NCBI GenBank assembly: GCA_902785075.1
Contig: CACZXN010000023.1
Span: 1 to 35,824, forward strand
Direction: 5' to 3'
Length of the DNA: 35,824 nucleotides
Source of the DNA: an uncultured Bacteroidales bacterium
GTDB lineage: Bacteria; Bacteroidota; Bacteroidia; Bacteroidales; Bacteroidaceae
Numbering within the stretch: position 1 is the first letter of the stretch; each line of letters begins with the position of its first letter. The translations under genes and the position numbers were made by a program. A model generated the notes under the pieces. It saw only the letters and a program-made list of their open reading frames with translations. It had not been told where the DNA came from and did no database searches. Positions 6,953 to 15,859 of this stretch are shown here, in pieces.

Positions 6953-9772
6953 ATGAAAACTTTGCAACCTGTCATACTAACTCTGATGTTGTTCTGCATG
7001 TCGCTGACGATGCAGGCACAGAATGTGTATATTTCTGGAGGCGGTCAGACAAATGAACGTCGAACAGTGGGGGAGAAGATATATATCTCTGTCTCCGGAT
7101 GGATTTATGGTACAGATGATATGGAGCCGAAGCCGTATGCCTTGCCAAATGCGAATGTGCAGATTGTTTGCCTGAACGATACAGCAGAGTCAGCGGTTGC
7201 TGTGTCGAACAAGCAGGGACGGTTCGAACAATACTTGAGCGTGCTCAAGAAGCGCGTCAAGAAAAAAGAAGGGCTGAGGGCGGCATTGAAGGTTTCGTAT
7301 GTGGGGTATGAAACGGTCGTGAAGGAACTAAAGGGAGTGGAACGCTACTACGACGAGAAGCATAAGGAATATGGCTCTTCGTGGTATCTTGAAGCCGATA
7401 CCATTGTGCTGAAGAGTATGCCGATGAGTACGGAAGAGGTGCAGGTCATAGGGGAGTTGACGCGAATGTATGAGAGTGGCGATACGACGGTGTTTAACGT
7501 AGATGCCTACGAGATGCCACGAGGAACGGTATTGCTGAATCTTATCAGACGTCTGCCAGGATTGCGATACGAGAACGACCAGCTGACTTATCGCGACAGT
7601 GTGATTCATGAGATACGTCTGAACGGTGAGTCGTTCTTTGCCCACGATATGAAGATAGCACTCGAGAACATCGAGAACGATGACCTGAAGCAGTTCCGAG
7701 TGTATAAGACACAAGCCGATACACTCAGTTCAGACACCACGAAGCACTGGGTAGCTGATATGATTACAAAGAAACCCGTCAACCGTGTGGAAATGACAAA
7801 GCCCGAAATCGGTACGACGAACATCAAAAACACCTATCACTTCCAAATGCAGGGTCTGCAATGGAGGTCGGGCAACAAGGGAGAGTGGAATGCAAACGTC
7901 ATCTTAAATGATTTGCCTACAGCCAACTTAAAGAAAGCAAGTTCAAACCATATCAACGGAAGTATTAGAAGACGGTTTGGGAGGGCGAATCTACAATATT
8001 TGCCAGAATTCAGTTACACCGACACGCGAAGAAACGGCGAGAGCCTCAGTTCGACCATCATGCCCGAATATGAGCAGTATTCTATTTCGTCGAATGAGTC
8101 GAAAAACTATACCAGCACGACCAGTCACAATATGAATTTCAATACTTCGATCAATAAATACCATGGGTCTGTAAGTGCGTCTGCATATTATCGCTACAAC
8201 GACAGTCGTTCGCAGCAGCGGAACAGCAATGCAACCTATAGCGGCAATCCGTTTGCAGGCGAGAACAACGAACTGCTCGATGAGGAAGCCTTGAAGCCAA
8301 TCAGTCTGAACCGAAGAACCAGTGAATCACAAAGCCGTTCACATCAGCAGTCGTTCGGCATACAGAGCAATTTCCGCTATACTTTCGACGGAAACGAAAC
8401 ATTCAAGGATCCTCACGTAAACATCCGCTTTAGCTACGATGACAACCATAGCTATGGTTCTTCGACAGAAAGGCAGCAGACCGATTACCTGCAATATGGC
8501 GACAGTGTGTGGAGCTACTACCGACAGAGTATTACACCCTCAAATACGAATTATCTCCGTTTATCGGCAGAGTATGGTTTCGATTTTGGTTCGGATCTCT
8601 TCCGACAGGATATGAACTTCTTGTACGAATTCTCAAACAACAAGAACGAGTCGGAACGTGTGGTCTACGACCTATTGAACAACCATCAACGCCTGGACAG
8701 CATCAGTACCCACCAACTGAACACAACGATTGAGCACCGTATGCAACTATCCTATTACCTCAGGATCAAGAACTTTAGTTTCAATCAAAACATCGGATTT
8801 TATCCCAAACGCCAAAGCTATCAATACGAACGACGAGACGGGGTAGGGGCAGACACCACACTGACAGCCCCTACAATAAATGCACAATCATCGTTTACAT
8901 ATCGGTTTGCCCAGAGCCGCTCGATGTCGATTTACTATACTTTCCGCAATGAATTACCGTCTCCATCGGTCCTTGTGCAACCTACTACGAACGACAATCC
9001 GCTCTACATCCGAAAATCCAACCCAAACCTTAAGAAACCCGAATATCACAGCATCAACATGAGTATGTATTTCGGAGAGTGGTCGTTGAGCGGCAATTAC
9101 AACTTTACCAGAAATCAAATCGCCAATCACTCAGTCTATAATACAAAGACCGGAGGAACGGTTTCGTCGTATGAAAACATCAATGGCAATTGGGGGGTTA
9201 GCAGTTCTGCCAGCTATCGTACAGACTTCCGGCATTCAAATATCAACGTGAATGCAAATTACAACTACAGCCATCAAGTAAACTACATGCAAACATTCGG
9301 AGCTGACGGAAAAAAGGGAGCATCGGATATACACAATATCACCATAACTCCTCGTTTCGTGATGTACACCAAGCATTACGACCTCACACTCAACGCAAAC
9401 TATAGTTTCCAATGGGGTCGTAGCGACTATGCAACTTCGATGGACAAGCGGCATGGGTATGGACTTTATAGTCATCTGAACTATTGGCTGGGCAACAGGC
9501 TCACCTTCAACACCGACCTCAATATATCTGGTCAGGCAGGTAGCCAGATGAGCGAAGGAAACCGCTCAGACTTCATTTGGAACTTAGGTATAGAATATAA
9601 GGTGTTGCGCGACTACCGAGGATTACTCAAACTCACTTGGTATGACATCCTCCGCGAGGAACGTACATACAGCATCAACATCCAGCCAACAGGTCGCTAC
9701 GAAAGTCGCACTTCGGGCAATCCACACTATGTATTGCTGACTTTCCAGTATAAACTGTATAGGATGAAGTAA
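6953..9772 (+). CDS. Outer-membrane beta-barrel protein (TonB-receptor-like)
   Basis: A 939-residue protein with a signal peptide ending near MTMQAQ (about residue 23). Next comes a carboxypeptidase-regulatory-like beta-sandwich (about 40-150, with GRFEQYLSVLKKR and VSYVGYETVV), then a plug-like region (about 160-260, with NLIRRLPGLRYEND and VIHEIRLNGESFF), and a long barrel domain full of alternating Tyr/Asn/Ser strands to the C-terminus, whose last strand is YVLLTFQYKLY. This matches the OMP_b-brl_3 type of outer-membrane proteins common in Bacteroidota. No SusD-type lipoprotein gene is next to it, so it is not part of an evident glycan-uptake pair. Substrate unknown. Own promoter directly upstream. 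Confidence 0.85.
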   Translation: MKTLQPVILTLMLFCMSLTMQAQNVYISGGGQTNERRTVGEKIYISVSGWIYGTDDMEPKPYALPNANVQIVCLNDTAESAVAVSNKQGRFEQYLSVLKKRVKKKEGLRAALKVSYVGYETVVKELKGVERYYDEKHKEYGSSWYLEADTIVLKSMPMSTEEVQVIGELTRMYESGDTTVFNVDAYEMPRGTVLLNLIRRLPGLRYENDQLTYRDSVIHEIRLNGESFFAHDMKIALENIENDDLKQFRVYKTQADTLSSDTTKHWVADMITKKPVNRVEMTKPEIGTTNIKNTYHFQMQGLQWRSGNKGEWNANVILNDLPTANLKKASSNHINGSIRRRFGRANLQYLPEFSYTDTRRNGESLSSTIMPEYEQYSISSNESKNYTSTTSHNMNFNTSINKYHGSVSASAYYRYNDSRSQQRNSNATYSGNPFAGENNELLDEEALKPISLNRRTSESQSRSHQQSFGIQSNFRYTFDGNETFKDPHVNIRFSYDDNHSYGSSTERQQTDYLQYGDSVWSYYRQSITPSNTNYLRLSAEYGFDFGSDLFRQDMNFLYEFSNNKNESERVVYDLLNNHQRLDSISTHQLNTTIEHRMQLSYYLRIKNFSFNQNIGFYPKRQSYQYERRDGVGADTTLTAPTINAQSSFTYRFAQSRSMSIYYTFRNELPSPSVLVQPTTNDNPLYIRKSNPNLKKPEYHSINMSMYFGEWSLSGNYNFTRNQIANHSVYNTKTGGTVSSYENINGNWGVSSSASYRTDFRHSNINVNANYNYSHQVNYMQTFGADGKKGASDIHNITITPRFVMYTKHYDLTLNANYSFQWGRSDYATSMDKRHGYGLYSHLNYWLGNRLTFNTDLNISGQAGSQMSEGNRSDFIWNLGIEYKVLRDYRGLLKLTWYDILREERTYSINIQPTGRYESRTSGNPHYVLLTFQYKLYRMK

Positions 9773-9773
9773 T

Positions 9774-9791
9774 TCTCCCCATGAGGGGAGA
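9774..9791 (+). terminator. Hairpin after the barrel gene
   Basis: A perfect 7-bp GC-rich stem (TCTCCCC with GGGGAGA) and 4-base loop begins 2 bp after the stop codon. No T-run follows, so it may only protect the 3' end. The following 9792-9892 stretch holds nothing recognisable. Confidence 0.4.
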
Positions 9792-9892
9792 TGTCCAAGG
9801 ACAGAGCGGGTCTGTTTGTACACTCCATATTGCATTTTTAACATTTAGAAAAGAAAAAAGGGTAGGGGGAAAAAATATTTGGCAATAGATAA

Positions 9893-9922
9893 TTGTTAAT
9901 TGATAATATTTTTGTAACTTTG
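9893..9922 (+). promoter_or_regulatory. Promoter of the small lipoprotein and probably gapA
   Basis: TTG (9893-9895), 19-nt spacer, TAACTTTG (9915-9922): full Bacteroidota consensus. The small lipoprotein ATG is 22 bp downstream. No second full promoter is seen before gapA (only a weak TAACTTTT near 10060), so gapA probably shares this transcript. Confidence 0.8.
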
Positions 9923-9943
9923 CACACTGAAAAGAAAATTAGG

Positions 9944-10039
9944 ATGAAATACCGCATTTTATATATGTTATGGATGGCGATGTTCATATTGCTGATTGTG
10001 GCATGTGCCTCACAGAAACATTATTGTAATTGCGGTTGA
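9944..10039 (+). CDS. 31-residue lipoprotein upstream of gapA
   Basis: This short ORF has every mark of a real gene: a consensus promoter 22 bp upstream, an AGG directly before the ATG, a positively charged start (MKYR), a hydrophobic segment and a lipobox LIVAC with the lipid-bearing cysteine at residue 21. The mature peptide would be only CASQKHYCNCG, 11 residues with two further cysteines. It lies 59 bp before gapA and probably is co-transcribed with it. I do not recognise a family. It may be a tiny lipoprotein or, alternatively, a translated leader that influences gapA expression. Confidence 0.65.
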   Translation: MKYRILYMLWMAMFILLIVACASQKHYCNCG

Positions 10040-10098
10040 ACGCAGATAATTCTTAAGTTATAACTTTTTATATTAACAAATCAATTAAGTAAAAGAAA

Positions 10099-11127
10099 AT
10101 GGCAGTAAAAGTAGCTATTAACGGTTTCGGCCGTATTGGTCGTCTGGCATTCCGTCAGATGTTCGACGCAGAAGGTTATGAAGTAGTTGCAATCAACGAC
10201 TTGACAAGTCCTAAGATGCTTGCACACCTTCTTAAGTATGATACAGCTCAGGGTGGTTTCTGTGGCAAGTTCGGTGAGAACAAGCACACTGTAGAAGCTG
10301 GTGAGGATAACATCGTAGTTGATGGTAAGAAGATCACTATCTATGCTATTCCTAACGCTGCTGAGCTTCCTTGGGGTAAGCTTGACGTAGACGTTGTTTT
10401 GGAGTGCACAGGTTTCTATACTTCAAAGGAGAAGGCTTCAGCTCACTTGACAGCTGGTGCTAAGAAGGTTGTTATCTCTGCTCCTGCAGGTAACGATCTG
10501 CCAACTATCGTTTACAATGTAAACCACAAGACTTTGACTCCATCTGACACAGTTATTTCTGCAGCTTCTTGTACAACTAACTGTTTGGCTCCTATGACAA
10601 AGGCTTTGAACGACTTCGCTCCAATCCAGAGCGGTATCATGACAACAGTTCACGCATACACTGGTGACCAGATGATTCTCGACGGTCCTCAGCGCAAGGG
10701 TGACCTTCAGCGTGCTCGTGCTGGTGCTCAGAACATCGTTCCTAACTCAACTGGTGCTGCTAAGGCAATCGGTCTTGTAATTCCTGAACTCAACGGTAAG
10801 TTGATCGGTGCTGCTCAGCGCGTTCCAACTCCAACTGGTTCTACTACAATCCTCCACGCTGTTGTTAAGGGTGAAGTAACTGTTGAAGGTATCAATGCTG
10901 CTATGAAGGCTGCTACTAACGAATCATTCGGTTACACTGAAGAGAAGCTCGTTTCTAGCGACATCATCGGTATGAAGTTCGGTTCATTGTTCGATGCTAA
11001 CCAGACAATGGTAAGCAAGATGGGCGACGGAAACTCTCTTGTACAGGTTGTTGCTTGGTACGACAATGAGAACTCTTATACTTCTCAGATGGTTCGCACT
11101 ATCAAGTATCTCGCTGAGTTGAAGTAA
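10099..11127 (+). CDS. gapA: Glyceraldehyde-3-phosphate dehydrogenase, type I
   Basis: Glycolytic enzyme that oxidises glyceraldehyde-3-phosphate with NAD+ and phosphate to 1,3-bisphosphoglycerate. The 342-residue protein starts with the Rossmann motif [14 protein letters not shown], and the catalytic cysteine is in [37 protein letters not shown] and [12 protein letters not shown] are the usual family segments. Codon use is strongly restricted (GGT, GCT, AAG, CGT dominate), clearly unlike the neighbouring genes and typical of a very highly expressed gene. A strong terminator follows. The upstream 59 bp to the small lipoprotein gene is AT-rich with no hairpin. Confidence 0.98.
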   Translation: MAVKVAINGFGRIGRLAFRQMFDAEGYEVVAINDLTSPKMLAHLLKYDTAQGGFCGKFGENKHTVEAGEDNIVVDGKKITIYAIPNAAELPWGKLDVDVVLECTGFYTSKEKASAHLTAGAKKVVISAPAGNDLPTIVYNVNHKTLTPSDTVISAASCTTNCLAPMTKALNDFAPIQSGIMTTVHAYTGDQMILDGPQRKGDLQRARAGAQNIVPNSTGAAKAIGLVIPELNGKLIGAAQRVPTPTGSTTILHAVVKGEVTVEGINAAMKAATNESFGYTEEKLVSSDIIGMKFGSLFDANQTMVSKMGDGNSLVQVVAWYDNENSYTSQMVRTIKYLAELK

Positions 11128-11151
11128 TACAACTTTGGAAATACCAATTAA

Positions 11152-11196
11152 AGCAGATTGCAAATCCATTACGCGATTTTGCAATCTGCTATTTTT
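11152..11196 (+). terminator. Terminator of gapA
   Basis: A 13-bp perfect stem (AGCAGATTGCAAA with TTTGCAATCTGCT) around a 13-base loop, followed by ATTTTT. It begins 24 bp after the gapA stop codon. Confidence 0.9.
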
Positions 11197-11432
11197 ATCG
11201 AGATCTTAATTAAATCTGTTTCGCAAGAATTACCAAACTTTTTGTATTCCTAACATTTTGTTTTCAAAACAGTTTATTTATCAAGAACACGCAAATCTTT
11301 TCTGAAGACAAAGTAACAGAAATACATAATAATGAAAATTAAAGGGGATATGCTTAACAAACAAATTAAACATAACACCGATTATGAAAAACTTAAGTAA
11401 AAAAATAAATAAATGAAATTCCGAGTAGATAT

Positions 11433-11555
11433 TTAATCTATACCGAAAATATTCTTAAAGATTCGAATAAGCAATTTCAATATAATTCCCACAAGAATAA
11501 TCAATAGTATACTTGTGATTATAATTGCGATTGCTGTCAATATTTTTGAAACCAT
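11433..11555 (-). CDS. 40-residue single-pass membrane peptide
   Basis: On the minus strand an ATG at 11555 opens a 40-codon ORF: MVSKILTA, a hydrophobic stretch of about 25 residues very rich in Ile and Leu, then a basic tail LIRIFKNIFGID. The layout (short polar start, one membrane helix, two or three positive charges after it) predicts a small inner-membrane peptide. A consensus-spaced promoter lies just upstream. It is inside a 560-bp AT-rich gap where no other gene was found, so low base complexity could mimic hydrophobic codons; the promoter is what argues for a gene. Function unknown: type I toxin-like peptide or small membrane regulator are possibilities only. Confidence 0.5.
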   Translation of the reverse strand: MVSKILTAIAIIITSILLIILVGIILKLLIRIFKNIFGID

Positions 11556-11592
11556 AGGCAAGTGTTTTAGTAAAGAAGCTATAAATTTTTTG

Positions 11593-11623
11593 CAAAGTAA
11601 CAACAAATATCTTAGATAGCCAA
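11593..11623 (-). promoter_or_regulatory. Promoter of the 40-residue membrane peptide
   Basis: Minus strand: TTG (plus 11621-11623), 20-nt spacer, TTACTTTGC with the -7 box at 11593-11600. One base differs from TAnnTTTG. The predicted leader before the ATG at 11555 is about 30 nt. Confidence 0.5.
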
Positions 11624-11754
11624 ATAAAATGCAGAAAATTGACAGAAAAAAAAACTTTTAATCAATATTTAGTCACTATTTATATTTATAAGGTATCTTA
11701 TTGACAAAAATCAGTCTTTAGATTGAATAGTTATTAAAAAAAATCGAAAAAAGT

Positions 11755-11784
11755 TTGTTAGTAGAAAATAAATGCTTATATTTG
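11755..11784 (+). promoter_or_regulatory. Promoter of the tyrosine phosphatase gene
   Basis: TTG (11755-11757), 19-nt spacer, TATATTTG (11777-11784). The chosen start codon is 31 bp downstream; in-frame codons upstream of that would overlap the promoter. Confidence 0.8.
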
Positions 11785-11814
11785 CAAGTGAAATATAAAC
11801 TGGTGAAAGAATGC

Positions 11815-12288
11815 ATGAGTAGAACGAAGGTTTTGTTTATCTGTCTGGGAAATATTTGCCGAAGCCCGATGGCCGAAACAATATTTAATCGCATCATTGA
11901 AGATCATAAGACACAAAACGAATTCTATGTTGACTCTGCAGGATTAATCAGCTACCACCAAGGCGAGATGGCAGATCCGCGCATGAGAATGCATGCAAGA
12001 CAACACGGTTACGACATCACCCACAGATCTCGTCCAATACGAGTGCACGATTTCGATAGTTTTGACTATATTGTCGCTATGGATGATGACAACTACGATC
12101 GCTTGTACGATTTGGCTCCTACAATAGCTGATACTAAGAAGATTGTGCGAATGGCTGACTATTGTACATTACCAGGAGTAAACTATGTGCCCGACCCTTA
12201 CTATGGTGGCGATCAAGGGTTTGAACGTGTGATAGAGATGCTTGAAAATTCTTGTATGGAATTTTATCATTACTTGATAAAACAGTGA
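11815..12288 (+). CDS. Low-molecular-weight protein-tyrosine phosphatase
   Basis: A 157-residue cytoplasmic phosphatase of the LMW-PTP family. The phosphate-binding loop CLGNICRS (CX5R, Cys10 to Arg16) is at the N-terminus as expected, and the general-acid aspartate is Asp127 in PDPYYGG. The segment VDSAGL and the AMDDDNYDRL stretch are also typical. Such enzymes hydrolyse phosphotyrosine and in bacteria often act on tyrosine kinases that control exopolysaccharide; no kinase or polysaccharide gene lies in this window, so the substrate is open. The start at 11815 places the P-loop at the usual position and sits downstream of a full promoter. Confidence 0.95.
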   Translation: MSRTKVLFICLGNICRSPMAETIFNRIIEDHKTQNEFYVDSAGLISYHQGEMADPRMRMHARQHGYDITHRSRPIRVHDFDSFDYIVAMDDDNYDRLYDLAPTIADTKKIVRMADYCTLPGVNYVPDPYYGGDQGFERVIEMLENSCMEFYHYLIKQ

Positions 12289-12347
12289 TAGAATTAAACA
12301 TAACAAATGACGAGTTAAATTATACCTAACTTAAAATAGTAACTAAT

Positions 12348-13121
12348 ATGAAAGGACTTTTAAAGAAAATGGCAATTGTTGCCGGATGTTTTGCATTCAG
12401 TGCAACTATGATGGCTCAGACAAAAGTTTTGTATCTGAGCAGTGTTGAAGGTACAAATGTATCTCAGTATGACGGTCAGATTCGTAATGTTACAATGTAC
12501 CGTTCGATGTATAAAGGCTGGAATACACTTAGTGTGCCTTTCAGCATGACTACAGAAGAACTGAATGCTGCATTCGGTGCTGATTGTAAACTTGAAAAGC
12601 TTTCAGCAATAAAGGCTAATGGTAGTGTAATCGACCTGTATTTTACAGATGTAAAAGCTGATGGAGTTGAAGCAAATACTCCATATCTGGTTTATTATAC
12701 AGGAGAGACAAAGAGTATTAAGGTTGTAGCTAACGAAACCCAGATTCATGCTGATGATGCATTCGTAGCTGGACAATATGATGGTAAGGTAAATGTAGGT
12801 TTTCATGGTGCAGCTAAGCATATCGAACCAAATGCTGAATTCAATATGTATGGCATCTATGTAAAAGACAACGCAGAAGCAGCTTTCACACAAGTAACTC
12901 CTGAGACTAGCGGATTCTATGCTACTCGTTGTTATATCACAGTTGAAGGTGTAAGTAATCCTACATTCCGTGCTCATCATAATGTTGAACCTGCTACTGC
13001 AATCAATACTGTAAAGGCAGAGAAAGCTAACGGTGAAGTATTCAACCTGAATGGTGTTCGTCAGAATGGCATTCAAAAAGGTGTTAACGTAGTTGATGGT
13101 CAGAAGGTAATCGTAAAATAA
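12348..13121 (+). CDS. Secreted protein with Prevotella-type C-terminal sorting tail
   Basis: A 257-residue protein with a signal peptide (residues 1-23, ending ATMMAQ). The body is beta-rich with the segment GWNTLSVPFSMTTEELNAAFG near residues 62-82, a pattern seen in many secreted Prevotella proteins of unknown role. The last 30 residues (VFNLNGVRQ, then KGVNVVDGQKVIVK) resemble the terminal module with YNLNGQR and GIYIVNGKKV found on surface proteins of this group, which is related to type IX secretion sorting domains. Export to the cell surface is therefore inferred. No binding partner or enzymatic motif is seen. It follows the phosphatase by 59 bp on the same strand with no obvious promoter of its own. 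Confidence 0.75.
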   Translation: MKGLLKKMAIVAGCFAFSATMMAQTKVLYLSSVEGTNVSQYDGQIRNVTMYRSMYKGWNTLSVPFSMTTEELNAAFGADCKLEKLSAIKANGSVIDLYFTDVKADGVEANTPYLVYYTGETKSIKVVANETQIHADDAFVAGQYDGKVNVGFHGAAKHIEPNAEFNMYGIYVKDNAEAAFTQVTPETSGFYATRCYITVEGVSNPTFRAHHNVEPATAINTVKAEKANGEVFNLNGVRQNGIQKGVNVVDGQKVIVK

Positions 13122-13145
13122 TCTTCTCCCCTCCCCTACTCCTTT

Positions 13146-13189
13146 AAATAAAATATCCTCAGTAGAATTCTGCTGAGGATATTTTATTT
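13146..13189. terminator. Strong bidirectional terminator
   Basis: A 17-bp perfect stem (AAATAAAATATCCTCAG with CTGAGGATATTTTATTT) around a 10-base centre, A-rich on one side and T-rich on the other, between two convergent genes. It should stop transcription from both. Confidence 0.92.
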
Positions 13190-13208
13190 GTTTAAAACAA
13201 GTATGGAT

Positions 13209-14465
13209 TTACATACCTGCTTGCTTTGCAAAGAACTGACGAACATCATTCCAATGATAATATGGAGCAATATCGGTCGATACAGGAATCGAAGTCTCAC
13301 GCTCATTGTGTAAGAACTTAACGATTACATCATTACCCTTACGATAGAAAATCAACTGGATATTAGCTCCCATTGGTGACACATAATAGTCGCGCCATTT
13401 CTCATCAATCTTGTTTACGTCTGGCTCGTTTGAATCGCAATCCTTAAGGCGCATAATCGCAGCAAGCGGAATGATATTTCCATCATGTCCGAAACGAAGT
13501 GTGGCTACATCGCCTTTACCTTGAATAGCTAAGTCTGCCTGATCTATGAAATGTTTCAGCAGTGGTTTACAACTTTCGATAGCTGTACCTTTATTTAAAG
13601 GACTATCACCATCACAAAGGAAGAACCAGCAGTTCTCGTTTTTCCACAGTTCGTACATCTCTTCTGGTGTAAACAGATCGAACATGTCGATATCAGTTTC
13701 CATATCCTGCAAATCCACAGCTACATTGAATATCTGGCCCATTAAGCCTTTCGGTCCTTTAGAAGGATCCTTATACAACAAAGAAAGGAAACGTGTCTCA
13801 TCAGGCACTCCACGATTGCCGAAGTCGCTATGGCTTTTCCTCCACCCATTGAAATCGTTCTTCTCCTTATTATATTCATCTGTATGTGAATTCAAATACC
13901 ACATGTTTGCGTTTGACGTTTCCCAGTCAATATTGAGCTTGGGATTCAGTTCTGTCAGGCGTTGGATAAAGGCAACCATACTGAGGGCAACACGCATACT
14001 CGTAGTAGAACGTGCTGTAATCACTCCTTTCTGTTTAAATACTTCTGGATAATTCTTGAACATGCGTTCTGCAATACCTCTATGCTGACGTTTTCCTAAT
14101 GGAGCCAATTCATCAACATGGTGATCGGCTTCATCCCAAATATCCCAAAGTTTAGTCAAAGTTTCAACGCCCTTTTCCGTCAGCAACCCTTCTTCGTGAG
14201 CTTGCGATAAAGTGTTGAGTGGACGCAGATAGTCATTGTTGTTCAGCATATAACGCGAACCATGACGGCCATAGTGACTGATGTAAAATGGTTTATACCC
14301 TTTAGGAACAGGAGTATATTTTACATCGGTAGGTACTGGGTATGCATAATACACTCCCCCACTCCTTCCGGGATTCTCGCGTATTTCCTCTAAAGCTGTT
14401 TTCTGAGCATTAGCAAATAATGCTGTAAACAGTAGTAAAAATACATACAATAAGGTTTTTCTCAT
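13209..14465 (-). CDS. Secreted histidine-type acid phosphatase
   Basis: A 418-residue member of the histidine phosphatase superfamily, clade 2 (acid phosphatase, phytase, glucose-1-phosphatase relatives). A signal peptide of about 20 residues (ending FANAQ) sends it to the periplasm or beyond. The nucleophile motif RHGSR is at residues 67-71 with His68, and the proton-donor motif is GHDGNI with His327-Asp328. The HD form resembles AppA/Agp-type enzymes, rather than the HAE form of MINPP phytases. The usual final P of RHGxRxP is not present (RHGSRYML). It probably releases phosphate from sugar or inositol phosphates; the exact substrate cannot be told. It lies 87 bp downstream of nqrF with a terminator between, so it is likely separately controlled. 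Confidence 0.88.
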   Translation of the reverse strand: MRKTLLYVFLLLFTALFANAQKTALEEIRENPGRSGGVYYAYPVPTDVKYTPVPKGYKPFYISHYGRHGSRYMLNNNDYLRPLNTLSQAHEEGLLTEKGVETLTKLWDIWDEADHHVDELAPLGKRQHRGIAERMFKNYPEVFKQKGVITARSTTSMRVALSMVAFIQRLTELNPKLNIDWETSNANMWYLNSHTDEYNKEKNDFNGWRKSHSDFGNRGVPDETRFLSLLYKDPSKGPKGLMGQIFNVAVDLQDMETDIDMFDLFTPEEMYELWKNENCWFFLCDGDSPLNKGTAIESCKPLLKHFIDQADLAIQGKGDVATLRFGHDGNIIPLAAIMRLKDCDSNEPDVNKIDEKWRDYYVSPMGANIQLIFYRKGNDVIVKFLHNERETSIPVSTDIAPYYHWNDVRQFFAKQAGM

Positions 14466-14501
14466 GATGTTGTTTAGGTATTAATTGATTGTTGTTAATA
14501 G

Positions 14502-14527
14502 AAGGTGGTAGACTAAGCTACCACCTT
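14502..14527 (-). terminator. Terminator of the nqr operon
   Basis: A perfect 10-bp stem (AAGGTGGTAG with CTACCACCTT) and 6-base loop lies 25 bp beyond the nqrF stop codon. The T-tract on the minus strand is short (CTTCTATT). Confidence 0.75.
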
Positions 14528-14552
14528 ATTTATATAAACACCATTGGTGAGG

Positions 14553-15842
14553 TTAGCCACCAAAGTTATCGAAGCGAATCATATCGTCTTCCACGCCAAG
14601 GCTGTGAAGAAGATCAAGTACCGTCTTTGCCATCATTGGAGGTCCGCAGAGGTAGTATTCACAATCTTCAGGAGCTTCGTGAGCCTTCAGATAAGTATCA
14701 CCCATTACAGGAGCAACAAATCCTGGTGTATACTTGATTCCTGCCTCGTCTGCCTTGGGATCTGGACGGTCAAGTGCCAGATGGAAGTGGAAGTTCTCAA
14801 ACTCTTTATCGAGTGCGAGGAAGTCGTCGAGGAATGGAATTTCTTCCAAAGCACGTGCACCATAGAAGTAGTGCATTGGACGCTTACGATCTTCATCACT
14901 GACACCATTACCTTTCAGCATGTGCATAATCTGAGCACGCAGAGGAGCCATACCGGCACCACCACCAACCCAAATCATCTCACGACCAGTTCCGTACTGT
15001 GGACGGAATTCTCCGTAAGGACCAGACATCGTTACCTTGTCGCCTGGTTTCAGCGAGAAGATATACGAAGAAGCGATACCTGGGTTCACATCAATAAAGC
15101 CAGGACCTTGGTCTTTTGGTTTGAATGGAGGTGTAGCAATACGAACATTCAACGTGATAATATCACCCTCATCAGGATAGTTAGCCATAGAGTAAGCACG
15201 AATGGTTGGTTCTGGGTTCACACACTTGAGAGGGAACAAACCGAACTTCTCCCATGCAGGTAGATAAGTATCACCAATGAGACTCTTGTCAAAATCCTTG
15301 TCGTAATCAATACAAGCGAATGCTGGAATCTTGATCTGTGCATAAGAACCTGGTTCGAAGTCCATGTGCTCTCCAGGAGGCAAAGCAACTTTGTATTCCT
15401 TGATGAAGGTTGCCACGTTCTTGTTGCCAATAACGGTACACTCCCATTCCTTCACACCCAGAACTGAATCTGGAACCTTGATGGAAAGGTCTCCTTTCAC
15501 TTTAGCCTGACAGCCAAGACGATAACCTTCTTTGATCTGCTTACGTGTGAAGTGACCCTTTTCTGAGTCAAGGATTTCACCACCGCCTTCTACAATCTGA
15601 CACTTGCATTGTCCACATGAGCCTTTACCACCACAAGCTGATGGAAGGTACACATTCTGTGCTGCCAAAGTAGAAAGTAGGCTTGCACCCTGATCAACAG
15701 TCAATTTCTCTTTACCGTTAATCGTGACAGTTACCTGTCCGCTTGGTGAGAGATATTTCTTTGCTACGAGGAGTATGATAACCAATATGAGTACGATGGT
15801 TAGGAATACTCCGATACTATATAGAATAAATGTCATATCCAT
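14553..15842 (-). CDS. nqrF: Na+-translocating NADH:quinone oxidoreductase subunit F
   Basis: The electron entry subunit of Na+-NQR: it takes a hydride from NADH on FAD and passes electrons through a 2Fe-2S cluster. The 429-residue protein has one N-terminal membrane helix (about 5-28), a ferredoxin domain with cluster ligands Cys70, Cys76, Cys79 and Cys111, a flavin-binding domain with RAYSMANYPDE, and a NAD-binding domain with VGGGAGMAPLRAQI and YLCGPPMM. It ends in the typical acidic or aromatic tail DMIRFDNFGG. It is the last gene of the operon, 17 bp after nqrE, which is the usual order. Confidence 0.98.
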   Translation of the reverse strand: MDMTFILYSIGVFLTIVLILVIILLVAKKYLSPSGQVTVTINGKEKLTVDQGASLLSTLAAQNVYLPSACGGKGSCGQCKCQIVEGGGEILDSEKGHFTRKQIKEGYRLGCQAKVKGDLSIKVPDSVLGVKEWECTVIGNKNVATFIKEYKVALPPGEHMDFEPGSYAQIKIPAFACIDYDKDFDKSLIGDTYLPAWEKFGLFPLKCVNPEPTIRAYSMANYPDEGDIITLNVRIATPPFKPKDQGPGFIDVNPGIASSYIFSLKPGDKVTMSGPYGEFRPQYGTGREMIWVGGGAGMAPLRAQIMHMLKGNGVSDEDRKRPMHYFYGARALEEIPFLDDFLALDKEFENFHFHLALDRPDPKADEAGIKYTPGFVAPVMGDTYLKAHEAPEDCEYYLCGPPMMAKTVLDLLHSLGVEDDMIRFDNFGG

Positions 15843-15859
15843 TTGTATGCTCCTTTCTT

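Larger units (their letters stand above)
11197..11754. other. AT-rich intergenic region
   Basis: Apart from the minus-strand 40-residue ORF and its promoter, this 558-bp stretch holds only a 22-codon plus-strand ORF at 11332-11400 (begins MKIKGDMLNKQ) without a visible promoter. No structured RNA or repeat was recognised. Confidence 0.6.

Noticed and set aside
12603-13076. A 157-codon minus-strand ORF rich in Ser, Ile and Tyr.
   Set aside because: It is opposite the secreted protein gene, which has a signal peptide and a recognisable C-terminal tail.
14544-15263. A 239-codon plus-strand ORF opposite nqrF.
   Set aside because: nqrF is complete with its iron-sulphur and NAD motifs; the antisense frame has no family features, start context or promoter.
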